Notes: a model not told the origin generated them from the sequence alone. Counted from the first letter of the stretch, positions 46,250 through 55,623 are shown. The stretch is DNA of 64,000 nt from Nocardioides sp. InS609-2 (GCF_023208195.1 NZ_CP060034.1:4278001-4342000); one strand, 5' to 3'. Numbers and translations: made by a program.

Positions 46250-48109
46250 CTAGAACAGGCCGGTGACGTCGTCCCACCGATCGCCTGCCCACTCCTTGCC
46301 GCCCTCGTAGACCTCGTTGGCTTCGTCGATCGTCGTGCGGACCTCTTCGACGACAACGTCGGCGGCCCGATCGACCTGGTGGACGGCCTCGTCCTTGGCC
46401 CAGTCCTTGGCGTAGTCGTTGGCCTCCTGGGTGCGTCCGCCGATGAGGTCCGGCTCGTCGCCCTGGGCGATGGAGGTCAGGTTGTCCAGGGACGTCGGGT
46501 TGAGCTGGGGGTCGAAGTACGACGTGTGGTTGTCGACGCCTTGACCGATGTTCTCCACGTGGAAGTCCTTGCCGGGGTCGCTCCCGAAGACCTTGGCCCC
46601 GAAGTCTGCCTGCGTCGGGTCCGGGCCCATGCCGAGGTCGCCGTCGCGGCCCAGCCAGCTGACGAAGTCGTTGTCGGCGGCTCCGGCGTAGACCTTGCCC
46701 TCGGGCATGTGCAGGTCGCCCACGCCGTTCACGTTGTCACCGCCTGCGCCGGGGCTGCCGATCAGTGTGAGGGAGTCGGCGTCGAGACCGTCACCGGCGG
46801 CCGCGTGCGCCGCCGTCGTCGAGCCATAGCTGTGCCCGATGACCGAGAGATGCGACTTGTCGCCCTCGTCGGTCGCCCGCAGGCCGTCGACGAAGTCGGA
46901 GAGTGCGTGCCCGCCGGCGATCGCCTTGTCCTCCTGGACCACGCTGCCGATGTCGAGGCCGTCGCCGGGGTAGTCGAGCACGCCCTCGGGGTTCCAGTTG
47001 GGGGAGTCGTAGCCCATCCAGGCGATGCTCGCCATCGACTCGCCGTTGCGGATGGCGTTCTGGTACAGCGTGTACGCGTCCTTGCCCTGGGCGGCGATGC
47101 TCGACCCGTCGTTCATGATGCCGGGCACGATCACGGCCGTGTTGTCGGCGGTGTCGGGATCGCCGTAGCTCACTGCCGCAGCGCCGTCGCCGTTGAACGC
47201 GGTGGGCTGGTAGACGATGAGATTCACGTCGACGTCGTCCTGGCCCAGTGACGCCGGGATGTCGAGAGCGTCGCGAGCAGCCTTGGCGTTCTTGAGCGTC
47301 GCCTCCTGCTCGGAGGTCAGGTCTTCATGTTCGTCGCCCAGGCCCTCGAGGAAGTCGAGGTCGCGCTGCAACGACGTGCGGTTGGCTTCGTCGCGGTCGC
47401 CGGTCGGGATGCCGTTGACGTTGCCGATGAGGTCGGGGTCGCTGATCTTGAGCGCTTCACGCTCGGCGCCGGAGAGGCCCTTCCACCAGGCCGTGACGGC
47501 CGCGGGGTCGGTGCCGACGTTCTTCAGCTGGTTGACCAGCTCGCCGGTGTTGGGCCGACCGGCGCTGGTGGCCGCGGTCTGCCCCTCGGCCTTCGTGTCG
47601 ACCGACTGCAGGACGTTGATGAAGCGATCCTCGGCCGACGTCACCCGCTCCCAGAAGCTGGTCATCCGGCTGCGCATCGTGGTCGCCCTGTTGCGCAGGG
47701 TCTCGGCCTTTGTCTGGAGCGCGGGTACGTCCTCCTCGGTCGCGCTCTCGATCTCGGTGAGCAGGGCGTCGATGGCGTTGTTGAGTTCGATCCGGTCTGA
47801 CTCCAGGCCTTCACGGTCGGCCGTGAGCTGCACGACCTGGTCGACGTAGACGTCGCACGCGGTGGTCGCCTTCTCCAGAGCGGCTGTGACCGCGTCGGCG
47901 TCCTTGCCGAACGAGGTTATCGCGTGGTCGGCGGCTTCGGCGGCGTCGCCGGTCCAGTCGGCCGGCGCGCCGTGGCTGCTGGTCCAGGTGGCCACATCGC
48001 TCACTGCCGTCGCCGACCCGCGGAGCGCCGTGGTGACCGTGGATGCGGTCGCCTTGGCCTCGAGCTCCTGGATCTCCGCGATCTTGGCTGGCACGTCGAT
48101 CTGGGTCAT
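46250..48109 (-). CDS. Alpha/beta hydrolase (DUF1023-type) with WXG100-like N-terminal domain
   Basis: A 619-residue protein. Residues 1-200 are helical with a WTGDAAEAAD motif like type VII substrates, then a long coiled coil (VVQLTADREGLESDRIELNNAI). Residues about 290-560 form a DUF1023 alpha/beta-hydrolase domain (nucleophile elbow GHSYGSTT near residue 430, preceded by VIVPGIMNDG). There is no Sec signal; export by a WXG100/ESX-like route is the natural inference. The start ATG overlaps the stop of the 110-residue gene (ATGA). Candidates for substrate are lipids or a peptide bond in a target cell. Confidence 0.85.
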   Translation of the reverse strand: MTQIDVPAKIAEIQELEAKATASTVTTALRGSATAVSDVATWTSSHGAPADWTGDAAEAADHAITSFGKDADAVTAALEKATTACDVYVDQVVQLTADREGLESDRIELNNAIDALLTEIESATEEDVPALQTKAETLRNRATTMRSRMTSFWERVTSAEDRFINVLQSVDTKAEGQTAATSAGRPNTGELVNQLKNVGTDPAAVTAWWKGLSGAEREALKISDPDLIGNVNGIPTGDRDEANRTSLQRDLDFLEGLGDEHEDLTSEQEATLKNAKAARDALDIPASLGQDDVDVNLIVYQPTAFNGDGAAAVSYGDPDTADNTAVIVPGIMNDGSSIAAQGKDAYTLYQNAIRNGESMASIAWMGYDSPNWNPEGVLDYPGDGLDIGSVVQEDKAIAGGHALSDFVDGLRATDEGDKSHLSVIGHSYGSTTAAHAAAGDGLDADSLTLIGSPGAGGDNVNGVGDLHMPEGKVYAGAADNDFVSWLGRDGDLGMGPDPTQADFGAKVFGSDPGKDFHVENIGQGVDNHTSYFDPQLNPTSLDNLTSIAQGDEPDLIGGRTQEANDYAKDWAKDEAVHQVDRAADVVVEEVRTTIDEANEVYEGGKEWAGDRWDDVTGLF

Positions 48110-48438
48110 CGCAGGCCCCTCGGCTGCACCGGAGTGGTGTCACGGTCCTCCCACGACAGCAGCCGTTGCATTGCCTCCACCGTGTCCTTGTCGGAGATGC
48201 CGAACTCGCTCGCTGTGTCGCTCAGCTCGCTGCTGTTCAGGTTTGCGCGGACGCGCAACGACTCGATTTCGTCTCCCCAGTTGGTGAGGAAGGTCTTCGC
48301 GACCCCAGCCACCCTCGACCCCAGCAGAGTCGTGTCGGCGGCGGAGATCGTCTTGCTCGCGCCGTGCAGGTCGTCGCCGCGGTCCTCCCAGTCGGCGGCG
48401 GCACTCCTCAGCTTGTGGTTCCACACCTGGAGCGTCAT
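48106..48438 (-). CDS. Small WXG100-like protein, partner of the hydrolase
   Basis: A 110-residue all-helical protein. It carries W-D-R-G-D-D-L (residues 17-23) and W-G-D-E (about 54) spaced as in WXG100-like helical hairpins. It overlaps the downstream hydrolase by ATGA and the upstream gene by ATGA, so the three are made together. Likely a co-secreted partner or chaperone. No signal peptide. Family not certain. Confidence 0.72.
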   Translation of the reverse strand: MTLQVWNHKLRSAAADWEDRGDDLHGASKTISAADTTLLGSRVAGVAKTFLTNWGDEIESLRVRANLNSSELSDTASEFGISDKDTVEAMQRLLSWEDRDTTPVQPRGLR

Positions 48439-48944
48439 GAGTTCGCCGCCAGCCGGCTCAGCGTGTCAGGAGTGAGGTGGAGGGCGTCGGAGACGGCCTC
48501 CACCGACACCGACGTGGCGTTGCCGGTCACCTTGAGGTCGATCGTGCCGACCCGAGCCATGAGGGACGGCTGGTCAGCGGGCGACGGCTGGGGCCTCCAT
48601 CCCAGGTCGAGAAGGGCGCGCGCGATCTCGTTGACGAGGGGCTCGGTCTCGTTCTCCTTCAGCCCGGACACGGCGCCGTTGGCGACGTAGCGGTGCAGGT
48701 GCGGGTTGGCCTGCTGCCACCACAGACCCACCGATGCCGTCGGCGTACGTCCGACGCGGGTCCACAGGGCTGCGAGCACCGCTGTGGTGTGGCGCTGGGT
48801 GGCGGTTGCCTGGCCGATCGTGGCGGGTGGCTCGACCGGCGGAGTGGTGTCCACCGGTGGAAGCAGCACGATGTCGACGTCGGGGTGCTTGCGTCGCAAC
48901 TCCGCGAAGAACGGGTCGTCGCGCGCGGGATCGGGGGCTGCCAT
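48435..48944 (-). CDS. Hypothetical protein, first gene of the secretion-like operon
   Basis: A 169-residue soluble protein. The N-terminus is Pro-rich (IVLLPPVDTTPPVEPPATIG). The rest is helical with a conserved-looking SLMARVGTIDLKVTGNATSVSVEAVSDAL segment. No family recognised. I chose the ATG at 48944 (MAAPDPARDDPFFAEL) over an upstream start that adds eleven unlikely residues. It is coupled by ATGA to the next gene. Possibly a specific chaperone or adaptor by position only. Confidence 0.6.
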   Translation of the reverse strand: MAAPDPARDDPFFAELRRKHPDVDIVLLPPVDTTPPVEPPATIGQATATQRHTTAVLAALWTRVGRTPTASVGLWWQQANPHLHRYVANGAVSGLKENETEPLVNEIARALLDLGWRPQPSPADQPSLMARVGTIDLKVTGNATSVSVEAVSDALHLTPDTLSRLAANS

Positions 48945-48992
48945 GTGGTGACTATCCCGCGCTGAGCAGCGGCTCAAACCCTCGACAGGGAA

Positions 48993-49526
48993 CTAGTCAC
49001 CGACGGAGGCCAGGTCGGAGAAGTCCTCGCCCTCGTAGTCCTCGATGAACGGCTCGTCGTCGCCGGCGTAGTTGACGCAGCTCGGCCCGCCCCAACGCAC
49101 GTCGACCACGCGCGCGCCGGTCTGTACGGTCAGCTGCGGAATCTGCACCAGGGTCGTGAGGCCCTCACGATCGCCTGCGACAGAGAGATCGTCGCGGACC
49201 GCAGTGGTCCAGCCCAGGTCGCGCAGAGCCTCACCAACGGCGCGGCTCATCTTGCGTCGACCACCCGAAGGCGCCAGCATCTGGCCGCCGACCTGGTAGG
49301 TCCAGACTCCGTAGCCGCCGCCGCACTCGTAGAACATGCTGTGCAGGTTGCCGGGCGGTTCCGCCGCCAAGGCAACCGCGAGCGCCGGAACTGCCTGGCG
49401 CGTGGCGGCGTCGACGCTCTCCTTGTCCGCCGCTGCCTGGCCGGCCTCCTCATTGGCGCAGGCCGACGTGGCGAGCAGTACGCCGACCAGCAAGGTCAGG
49501 CGTCCGGGTCCGAGACGGTTCACCAC
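48993..49526 (-). CDS. Lipoprotein, paralogue of 45719-46240
   Basis: A 177-residue lipoprotein. The signal peptide ends at TSAC (Cys about 23). The mature part holds FYECGGGYGVWTYQVGGQM (about 65-83), the shared signature of the two paralogues, and one extra Cys near 148 (GGPSCVNYAG). The end is acidic (FIEDYEGEDFSDLAS). Two adjacent GTG codons (49526, 49523) are both possible starts. It is leftward and 48 nt upstream of the secretion-like operon, divergent from the ECF sigma gene. Confidence 0.75.
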   Translation of the reverse strand: MVNRLGPGRLTLLVGVLLATSACANEEAGQAAADKESVDAATRQAVPALAVALAAEPPGNLHSMFYECGGGYGVWTYQVGGQMLAPSGGRRKMSRAVGEALRDLGWTTAVRDDLSVAGDREGLTTLVQIPQLTVQTGARVVDVRWGGPSCVNYAGDDEPFIEDYEGEDFSDLASVGD

Positions 49527-49622
49527 TGCAGACTACGGATGCCGAGGTCCGGAGCGCCGGACAGGGCCGCCAACCATTTCCGGCCTCCGCAGCGTTGACT
49601 GGGTAGAGGTGAGGGGGCGGGC

Positions 49623-50111
49623 GTGGACGATCGGGAGTTCACCGAGTGGGCGGGTGGGTGCCAGCGCGCGCTGGTGCGTTCGGCGTACCTCCTCACCGGT
49701 GACCTGCATCGGGCGGAGGACCTCGTCCAGGAGGCGCTGGTCAAGGTGGCGATGCGCTGGCCTCGGCTGCGCGACGGCAACCCCACGGCGTACGCGCGTC
49801 AGATCGTGGTGCGCGACAACATCTCGTGGTGGCGTAAAAGGCGCGACTTGCTCATCGAGACGGTCCGCGACACGCACGTCCGTGCCCACGAACCCGAGGT
49901 CGCTCTCGTCGTACGACGCGCGCTCAGCCGCCTCTCGCCGGGGCAGCGTGCCGTCGTGGTGCTGCGCCACTTCGACGACCTGACCGAGCGCGAGACGGCC
50001 GACGCGCTCGGCGTCACCATCGGCACCGTCAAGAGCCAGAACGCCGCTGCGCTGGCGCGACTGCGCACCGGAGCCCCCGAGCTCCTCGACCTGATCGGGA
50101 GGACGCCATGA
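49623..50111 (+). CDS. ECF RNA polymerase sigma factor (SigE-family type)
   Basis: A 162-residue ECF sigma factor. Region 2 is clear (LVRSAYLLTGDLHRAEDLVQEALVKVAMRW, about 15-45) and region 4 holds ERETADALGVTIGTVKSQNAAAL (about 120-142). This compact type is common in Streptomyces and Nocardioides. The GTG at 49623 is preceded by GAGGTG. The gene overlaps the next one by ATGA, so the 401-residue membrane protein is its likely regulator. Confidence 0.88.
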   Translation: MDDREFTEWAGGCQRALVRSAYLLTGDLHRAEDLVQEALVKVAMRWPRLRDGNPTAYARQIVVRDNISWWRKRRDLLIETVRDTHVRAHEPEVALVVRRALSRLSPGQRAVVVLRHFDDLTERETADALGVTIGTVKSQNAAALARLRTGAPELLDLIGRTP

Positions 50112-51313
50112 ACGACTCCGAACTGCACGATGTCCTGCACCGCGCGACCGAGCACGTCGAGTCACCTGACCTCGCGCGCGAGGCGCTGGTTGAGGCGCGG
50201 CGTCGTCATTTCCGTCGCCGTGCCGGGCTCGCGTCGGCTGCTGCGGCCGTCGTGGTGGGAGCGGTGGTCGTCGGGTCGCTCGTGTCGGGGGCCGACCATG
50301 ACGCCACGCCCGCGCCGGCGCCGACCTTGCCGACGAACGTGCCCAGCGAGGTCGAGGCCGTCACCCCGCCGCTCTGGGACCCGTTCACCATCCCTGCCCT
50401 TCCGGTGCGTGCTTCGGTCCTCCCCCAGCACCTCACCCCTCCCGATGACCCGCCGAGCGTGCTCGACCAGCCCATGTCAGCAGCGGTCCTCGCCCTGCCC
50501 GAGGAGGGCCGGCTGCTGCGGTTGCTCGGCACCGACGGGGAGTGGCGCTCGGTGCCCGGCACCAGCAACGCGATCGCCGACTCGCTGCGCCCCGTGGTCG
50601 ATCCGGCAATCTCTCACGACGGACGACAGGTCGCGATGTCCGTCGATTCCGGAATTCTGGTCGTCGACGTGACGGCCGGGGAAAGCCGGATCATCCCGTG
50701 GCCAGAGGAGATCGCCGGGCCATGGGACTTCCCGCTACCGCTGCTGTGGCAGCCGGCGGGCGACGGCTTCGTGGTGCTCTACGGAACCGATACCTGGCAG
50801 ATCGGCCTCGACGGTGACGCACACCCCGCGCCGTACGGTGATAGCTATCCCTACCTGGCCATTGAGCCGGGGGGTGCGGTCTACCAGAACGACTACGACT
50901 GGCGCAGGCTGCTCACCTGGCAGGGGGACGTGCGAGTGGACGACTCGCCGTTCCCGCAGTGTGAGCGACTGGTCGCGGCCCAGGGCATGGTCGCCTGCAC
51001 GACCGGGAGCATCGAGCCGTTCCGCAGCGGCCCCGTGGTCGTGGACGCGGCCAGCGGCGAAGTGCTCGGCTACGCGCCGATCAAGGACAAGAGCGCGGTC
51101 TACAGCGACAATGGCCACCTCACGGCGATGGGGTTCCTCGATGCCGACACGGTGCTGCTGCTCGTGGCGCCCATGGACTCCCGCACTATGGAGATCGGCG
51201 AGGGACAGACGCATCTGGTGGCCTGGCGCTTCCGCACCGGTGAGTTCGAGCGGATCAGCAGTGGCCGTCAGGGCCTGCGCACCATCGAGGTCGCGCCCGC
51301 GCTCGTGGAGTAG
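50108..51313 (+). CDS. Membrane protein coupled to ECF sigma factor (anti-sigma-like)
   Basis: A 401-residue protein. Residues 1-35 are cytosolic and acidic/basic (MNDSELHDVLHRATEHVESPD), then a single membrane helix (about 42-62: ASAAAAVVVGAVVVGSLVSG). The outer part is a long extracytoplasmic domain with WD/beta-propeller-like repeats of D-G, P and aromatic residues. No zinc-binding HxxxCxxC anti-sigma motif is present. Coupling to the sigma factor (ATGA overlap) and topology suggest an anti-sigma-like sensor; this is inference. Confidence 0.7.
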   Translation: MNDSELHDVLHRATEHVESPDLAREALVEARRRHFRRRAGLASAAAAVVVGAVVVGSLVSGADHDATPAPAPTLPTNVPSEVEAVTPPLWDPFTIPALPVRASVLPQHLTPPDDPPSVLDQPMSAAVLALPEEGRLLRLLGTDGEWRSVPGTSNAIADSLRPVVDPAISHDGRQVAMSVDSGILVVDVTAGESRIIPWPEEIAGPWDFPLPLLWQPAGDGFVVLYGTDTWQIGLDGDAHPAPYGDSYPYLAIEPGGAVYQNDYDWRRLLTWQGDVRVDDSPFPQCERLVAAQGMVACTTGSIEPFRSGPVVVDAASGEVLGYAPIKDKSAVYSDNGHLTAMGFLDADTVLLLVAPMDSRTMEIGEGQTHLVAWRFRTGEFERISSGRQGLRTIEVAPALVE

Positions 51314-51322
51314 CGGCAGCCC

Positions 51323-51328
51323 TAGACT
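51323..51328 (+). promoter_or_regulatory. -10 box of leaderless nadE promoter
   Basis: TAGACT, 6 nt before the GTG at 51335. No Shine-Dalgarno is present. Confidence 0.4.
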
Positions 51329-51334
51329 CGTCAC

Positions 51335-53368
51335 GTGGACTTCTACTCCGCCTATGCCCATGGCTTCGCGCGCGTCGCGACGGTGACGGTGCCGGTCGCG
51401 ATCGCCGACCCGGCCGCCAACGCCGCGACGATCCTCGAGGCGGCGCGGGCGTGCCACGACGACGCGGTGGCGGTGGCGGTGTTCCCGGAGCTGGCGTTGA
51501 GCGGCTATGCCATCGACGACCTGCTGCTGCAGGACACCCTGCTCGACGGCGTACACGCGGCGATCGCGACCCTCGTCGAGGCCAGTGCAGACCTGATGAC
51601 GGTGCTGGTGGTGGGTGCGCCGCTGGTGCACGGCACGCGGGTGCTCAACTGCGCCGTGGTGATCCATCGCGGGCGGGTGCTGGGGGTGTCGCCGAAGTCG
51701 TACCTGCCCAACTACCGCGAGTTCTACGAACGTCGGCACTTCGCGCCCGGCGACGACCAACGGGGCGGCATCATCCGCGTCGCGGGCGGAGACGTGCCGT
51801 TCGGGCCCGACCTGATCTTCGACGCAGTCGACGTGCGCGGGCTGAGGCTGCACGTCGAGATCTGCGAGGACATGTGGGTGCCGATCCCGCCGAGCGCCGA
51901 GGCAGCGCTGGCCGGTGCGACGGTGCTCGCGAACCTGAGTGGCAGCCCGATCACGGTGGCCCGGGCGGAGGACCGCCGGCTGCTCGTGCGGAGTGCGAGC
52001 TCGCGCTGCAGCGCGGCGTACCTCTATGCGGCGGCGGGCCAGGGGGAGTCGACGACCGATCTCAGCTGGGACGGCCAGACCATGATCTACGAGTCCGGCG
52101 ACCTTCTCGCCGAGGGTGAACGGTTCCCCGATCACGCTGTCGTGACCATCGCCGACATCGACCTCGACCGGATCCGGCAGGACCGGCTGCGGCAGGGCAC
52201 GTTCGACGACAATCGGCGTACCTTCGGCGACGTCCGTGGCTTCAGGACGATCGAGTTCACGCTCGAACCGCCGGCCGGAGACATCGGGCTGCGGCGCAAG
52301 GTCGACCGGTTCCCGTTCGTGCCCGACGACCCGCAGCGGCTGGCGCTCGACTGCTACGAGGCCTACAACATCCAGGTCTCCGGGCTCGAGCAGAGGATCG
52401 CCGCGATCGGGTCGCCCAGGGCCGTGATCGGTGTCAGTGGCGGGCTCGACTCGACGCACGCGCTGATCGTCGCTGCCAAGGCGATGGACCGGCTGGGCCG
52501 CCCGCGCAGCGACATCCTGGCGTTCACGATGCCTGGGTTCGCGACCGGCGACACGACGAAGTCCTACGCAACGAGGCTCTCCAAGAGCCTCGGCGTCACC
52601 TTCGAGGAGCTCGACATCACCGCGTCCGCGCGGCAGATGCTCGCCGACATCGGGCACCCGTTCGCCGACGGCGAGGAGGTCTACGACGTGACATTCGAGA
52701 ACATCCAGGCCGGGCTTCGCTACGACTACCTCTTCCGGCTCGCCAACCAGCGCGGCGGCATCGTGGTCGGCACCGGCGACCTGTCGGAGCTGGCGCTCGG
52801 CTGGTGCACGTACGGCGTCGGCGACCAGATGTCGCACTACTCGGTCAACGCCGGGGTGCCGAAGACGCTGGTGCAGCACCTGATCCGCTGGGTCGCCGAG
52901 TCGGGCCAGTTCGAGGCCGACACCAACGAGCTGCTCGGCGAGATCCTCACGCAGGAGATCACCCCCGAGCTGATCCCGCACACCGAGGGCGCCAAGCCGC
53001 AGGCCACCCAGGACACCGTCGGCCCCTACAACCTCCAGGACTTCACGCTCTTCCACGTCGTACGACGCGGCTACCGGCCAAGCAAGATCGCCTTTCTCGC
53101 CATGCACGCGTGGGCGGATGCGGCGCAGGGGGAGTGGCCGCCGGGCTACCCCGAGCAGGACCGGCCGTCGTACGACCTGGCGACGATCAGGCACTGGCTG
53201 ACCGTGTTCGTGACGCGCTTCTTCGCCAACCAGTTCAAACGCAGCGCGCTGCCCAACGGCCCGAAGGTCAGCGCCGGCGGCACGATGAGCCCGCGTGGCG
53301 ACTGGCGGATGCCTTCCGACGCATCGGCTGCTGCTTGGCTCGCCGACATCGAGCACATCCCGTCGTGA
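51335..53368 (+). CDS. nadE: Glutamine-dependent NAD+ synthetase
   Basis: A 677-residue cytosolic enzyme that makes NAD+ from deamido-NAD+, ATP and glutamine. The N-terminal nitrilase-like amidase has Glu in FPELALSGY (about 52), Lys in [14 protein letters not shown] (about 121) and Cys in EICEDMWVP (about 177), a full triad. The C-terminal synthetase has the ATP-pyrophosphatase motif SGGLDSTHA (about 367-375). Length matches the actinobacterial two-domain form. GTG at 51335 is supported by a -10 box 6 nt before it. Confidence 0.95.
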   Translation: MDFYSAYAHGFARVATVTVPVAIADPAANAATILEAARACHDDAVAVAVFPELALSGYAIDDLLLQDTLLDGVHAAIATLVEASADLMTVLVVGAPLVHGTRVLNCAVVIHRGRVLGVSPKSYLPNYREFYERRHFAPGDDQRGGIIRVAGGDVPFGPDLIFDAVDVRGLRLHVEICEDMWVPIPPSAEAALAGATVLANLSGSPITVARAEDRRLLVRSASSRCSAAYLYAAAGQGESTTDLSWDGQTMIYESGDLLAEGERFPDHAVVTIADIDLDRIRQDRLRQGTFDDNRRTFGDVRGFRTIEFTLEPPAGDIGLRRKVDRFPFVPDDPQRLALDCYEAYNIQVSGLEQRIAAIGSPRAVIGVSGGLDSTHALIVAAKAMDRLGRPRSDILAFTMPGFATGDTTKSYATRLSKSLGVTFEELDITASARQMLADIGHPFADGEEVYDVTFENIQAGLRYDYLFRLANQRGGIVVGTGDLSELALGWCTYGVGDQMSHYSVNAGVPKTLVQHLIRWVAESGQFEADTNELLGEILTQEITPELIPHTEGAKPQATQDTVGPYNLQDFTLFHVVRRGYRPSKIAFLAMHAWADAAQGEWPPGYPEQDRPSYDLATIRHWLTVFVTRFFANQFKRSALPNGPKVSAGGTMSPRGDWRMPSDASAAAWLADIEHIPS

Positions 53369-53605
53369 GCTCGACGACGACCCGGCCGCCACCAGCAGGA
53401 GAGGTCCGCACGACAAGGCCGCCACCGGACTCGGTGGCGGTCTTGTGTGCGATCGAGAACCCCAGTCCTGACGAGTCGGCACCACTGATGACGCGGCGTA
53501 CGACCTCGACGCCGTCGGGGAAGCCCGACCCCTCGTCGTCCACGGTGAGCTCCAGCCCACCGTCGTCACGCGGCGCCATCGTCACCGCGAGGCCGGCCCC
53601 GACGA
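53362..53605 (-). pseudogene. Histidine-kinase ATPase (HATPase_c) C-terminal remnant
   Basis: The minus-strand reading [63 protein letters not shown] has the D.G.G and GLG boxes of the ATP-binding half of histidine kinases. The N-box, dimerisation and sensor parts are gone, and it runs past its natural end into nadE antisense. Upstream of about 53605 the coding signal moves to the other strand, so the gene was truncated. No response regulator is nearby. Confidence 0.6.
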
Positions 53606-53720
53606 CGACGTGGACGCGGTCTTCGCCAACCAGGGTCGCTCGATCGAGATCTACTGCAACCGGGGTGAGCCGACGCTCAGTGACTTCGAACGCAACACCC
53701 TTCCCGAGGACGACTGACCG
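53606..53720 (+). pseudogene. 3' fragment of an unrelated plus-strand gene
   Basis: Plus-strand frame ending at the TGA 53718-53720: DVDAVFANQGRSIEIYCNRG, then EPTLSDFERNTLPEDD. Third positions are almost all G or C, as in real genes here, but there is no start and the reading fades before 53606, where the kinase remnant ends. The two together form a deletion scar. Confidence 0.45.
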
Positions 53721-53764
53721 GACTTCAGGACCGGAATGGCGCTTGCCCAGGCGCTGATGAGGGG

Positions 53765-54082
53765 ATGATGTCGCGCGTGACCTTTGAGCAACTGCCACGG
53801 GACTACCCGCCCTTCCTCTACATCCCGTGCATGGAACATGTGACCGACGGCGCCCACGCCGAAGCCCAGTACCGCACCACCAAGGACGGACGCACGGCGC
53901 TGCTGGTGTACTCGGCGCTCGACCGGCTGCACGCGTGCTGTGGCGATGACCAGCCCTGGTTCGGTCTCCCGGTGAAGGATCTGCAGATGCTCCATGACGG
54001 GCGCGCCTTCGACGTCGTCTACACCGATGTATACGTGCCTGAGGAGCGGCGCGAGCCCGGTCAGGTAGGGCTGACCCGATGA
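53765..54082 (+). CDS. SAV_915-like protein
   Basis: A 105-residue soluble protein. LPRDYPPFLYIPCMEHVTD, TKDGRTALLVYSALDRLHACCGDDQPW and a C-terminal YTDVYVPEE fit the SAV_915/SseB-like small actinobacterial proteins found beside type VII-like genes. Three Cys are present. Two ATGs (53765 and 53768) are possible; both follow GAGGGG closely. The stop overlaps the start of the next gene (ATGA), so this is the first gene of a secretion-related operon. Confidence 0.7.
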   Translation: MMSRVTFEQLPRDYPPFLYIPCMEHVTDGAHAEAQYRTTKDGRTALLVYSALDRLHACCGDDQPWFGLPVKDLQMLHDGRAFDVVYTDVYVPEERREPGQVGLTR

Positions 54083-54396
54083 ACCACGTCGCGGACGGCG
54101 GTGGTGGCGGCGGGTCGTCGAGCTATGTCGTGGACCGCGGGGCACTCACGGCGGTCGCCGCGGGTCTCGGCACGGCCGCGTCGGCGCTCGACGACGTCGG
54201 GAGTGGCCGGCCCTCGCCGAGCGACACCGGGCTCGCCGAGCCACTTCTCCTGATGATCCTGGCCTCCGCCTCCGAGGCAGCCGGTCGGCTGGCCTTCGAG
54301 TCGACCACGCTCGCCGCGGCGGTCGAGGACTGCAACGTGGACGCGGAGACCGTCGACTCCGCGGCCGCAGCCACTTTCCTGGTGGGCAAGAGCTGA
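54079..54396 (+). CDS. Small WXG100/ESX-like helical protein
   Basis: A 105-residue, Ala-rich protein. A glycine-rich start (NHVADGGGGGGSSSYVVD) precedes two helices (ALTAVAAGLGTAASALDDVG and LMILASASEAAGRLAFESTTLAAAV). The shape suits a type VII secretion partner, but no W-x-G is seen. It overlaps the previous gene by ATGA and shares one base with the next start (TGATG), a coupled trio. Confidence 0.62.
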   Translation: MNHVADGGGGGGSSSYVVDRGALTAVAAGLGTAASALDDVGSGRPSPSDTGLAEPLLLMILASASEAAGRLAFESTTLAAAVEDCNVDAETVDSAAAATFLVGKS

Positions 54397-55623
54397 TGGC
54401 GGACCTCGACACCGAGATCAAGGGCGAAGCTGCGAACGTCCGGGCGGTCTCGACCTGGCTGGAGCAGGACCTGCGGACCGGACTGGGTGACCTGGGTGGG
54501 AGGTCGTCCGCCAGCGCCGCGACGTTCAGGGGGACTGGCAGGGAGAGGCGGGCTCGGCGTTCGCCGGACGTGCGCAGACCCTCGTGCAGGCGACCGACGA
54601 CGGCGCCGACGTCACCGGCAAGACGGCCACACTCGTGAGCGACGTCGCCGCCGACCTGAAGACGGCGAAGGACGACATGTCCGACGTTCGTGCCAAGGCT
54701 CGTGCGGGCGACCTCTTGGTGGACGGCTTCGTCATCCGCAACCCCGGCGCCGGCCCCCGGCGGCGGGACCGTCGCCTGCAGCGGATGCTTCCCAGGCTGC
54801 ACGGGACAGCTGGGAGCAGAACGACCAGGCGGTGCAGCAGCACAACGCCAAGGTCGATGTCTGGAACGACTGCGTCGAGCTGGCCAACGCGGCCTGGCAG
54901 CGGTGGTTGGACGCCCTCGAGGCCGCCGCGGACGCCTGGAGCAAGCACGACTCGACCTATGTCGGGTTGAGTGGCCAGCTGCTCTCGGCCGGAGCGCAGC
55001 TCGAGCTCATCCGCAGGGCCACGCCCGCGCTCACGGGGACCGTGGACCACATGCTGACGCGTGCCCAGGAGCTGCGTGCGCATGCCGATGCCTTCAAGGG
55101 ACCCGACGGCCGGATCTCCGATCCCTCCCGCTTCTACGACCTGCTCGACGAGGCCGAGCGTCTGGACGACGCACACCCCGGTGCGCGGGGGGCGCTGTCC
55201 AACTGGGAGCTGCCCAAGGGTCTGACCCGTGGCCTGTGGGCAGTGGACGTGGCCGCTGCCGGCTACGGCATCTACTCCGACTGGGAGGAGGAGGAGGGTC
55301 CCGCGCAGGCCATCACCTCCAACGCCGTCCCTGCGGCGGCCTCGATCGGCTCCGCCATCGTCGCGGGGGCTGCCACCTGCGCGGTGGTCGGCAGCTTCAT
55401 CCCGATCCCCGGGGTCGGTACCGCGGCCGGTGTGGTCGTCGGGGCCGCAGTCGGCACCGTCGTCGGTGCGTTCACCTCCGGCGCGGTCGACAGCCTCTTC
55501 GACTCCGGCGCCGACAGTCTGGGCGACTGGGGCGGGGCGGTGGTCGACGGCGTCGAAGAGGTCGGTGACACCATCGGCAGCGTGGCCGAGGGAGTGGGAG
55601 ACGTCTTTGACTCAATCTTCTGA
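54396..55623 (+). pseudogene. WXG100-like secreted protein gene broken by two frameshifts
   Basis: The intended protein (about 408 residues) is spread over three frames. Frame 1 from ATG 54396 encodes DLDTEIKGEAANVRAVSTWLEQDLRTGL. Near 54497-54503 (a G-run) the frame must shift to reach VVRQRRDVQGDWQGEAGSAF, the WXG-type motif, and continue to FVIRNPGAG. Near 54755-54759 (a five-C run) it shifts again to reach SWEQNDQAVQQHN and the rest. Each shift equals one missing base in a homopolymer. The C-terminal part has helices, then a Gly/Ala-rich hydrophobic segment (GSFIPIPGVGTAAGVVVGAA) that could insert in a membrane. Either a pseudogene or sequencing errors. Overlaps the next start. Confidence 0.7.
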
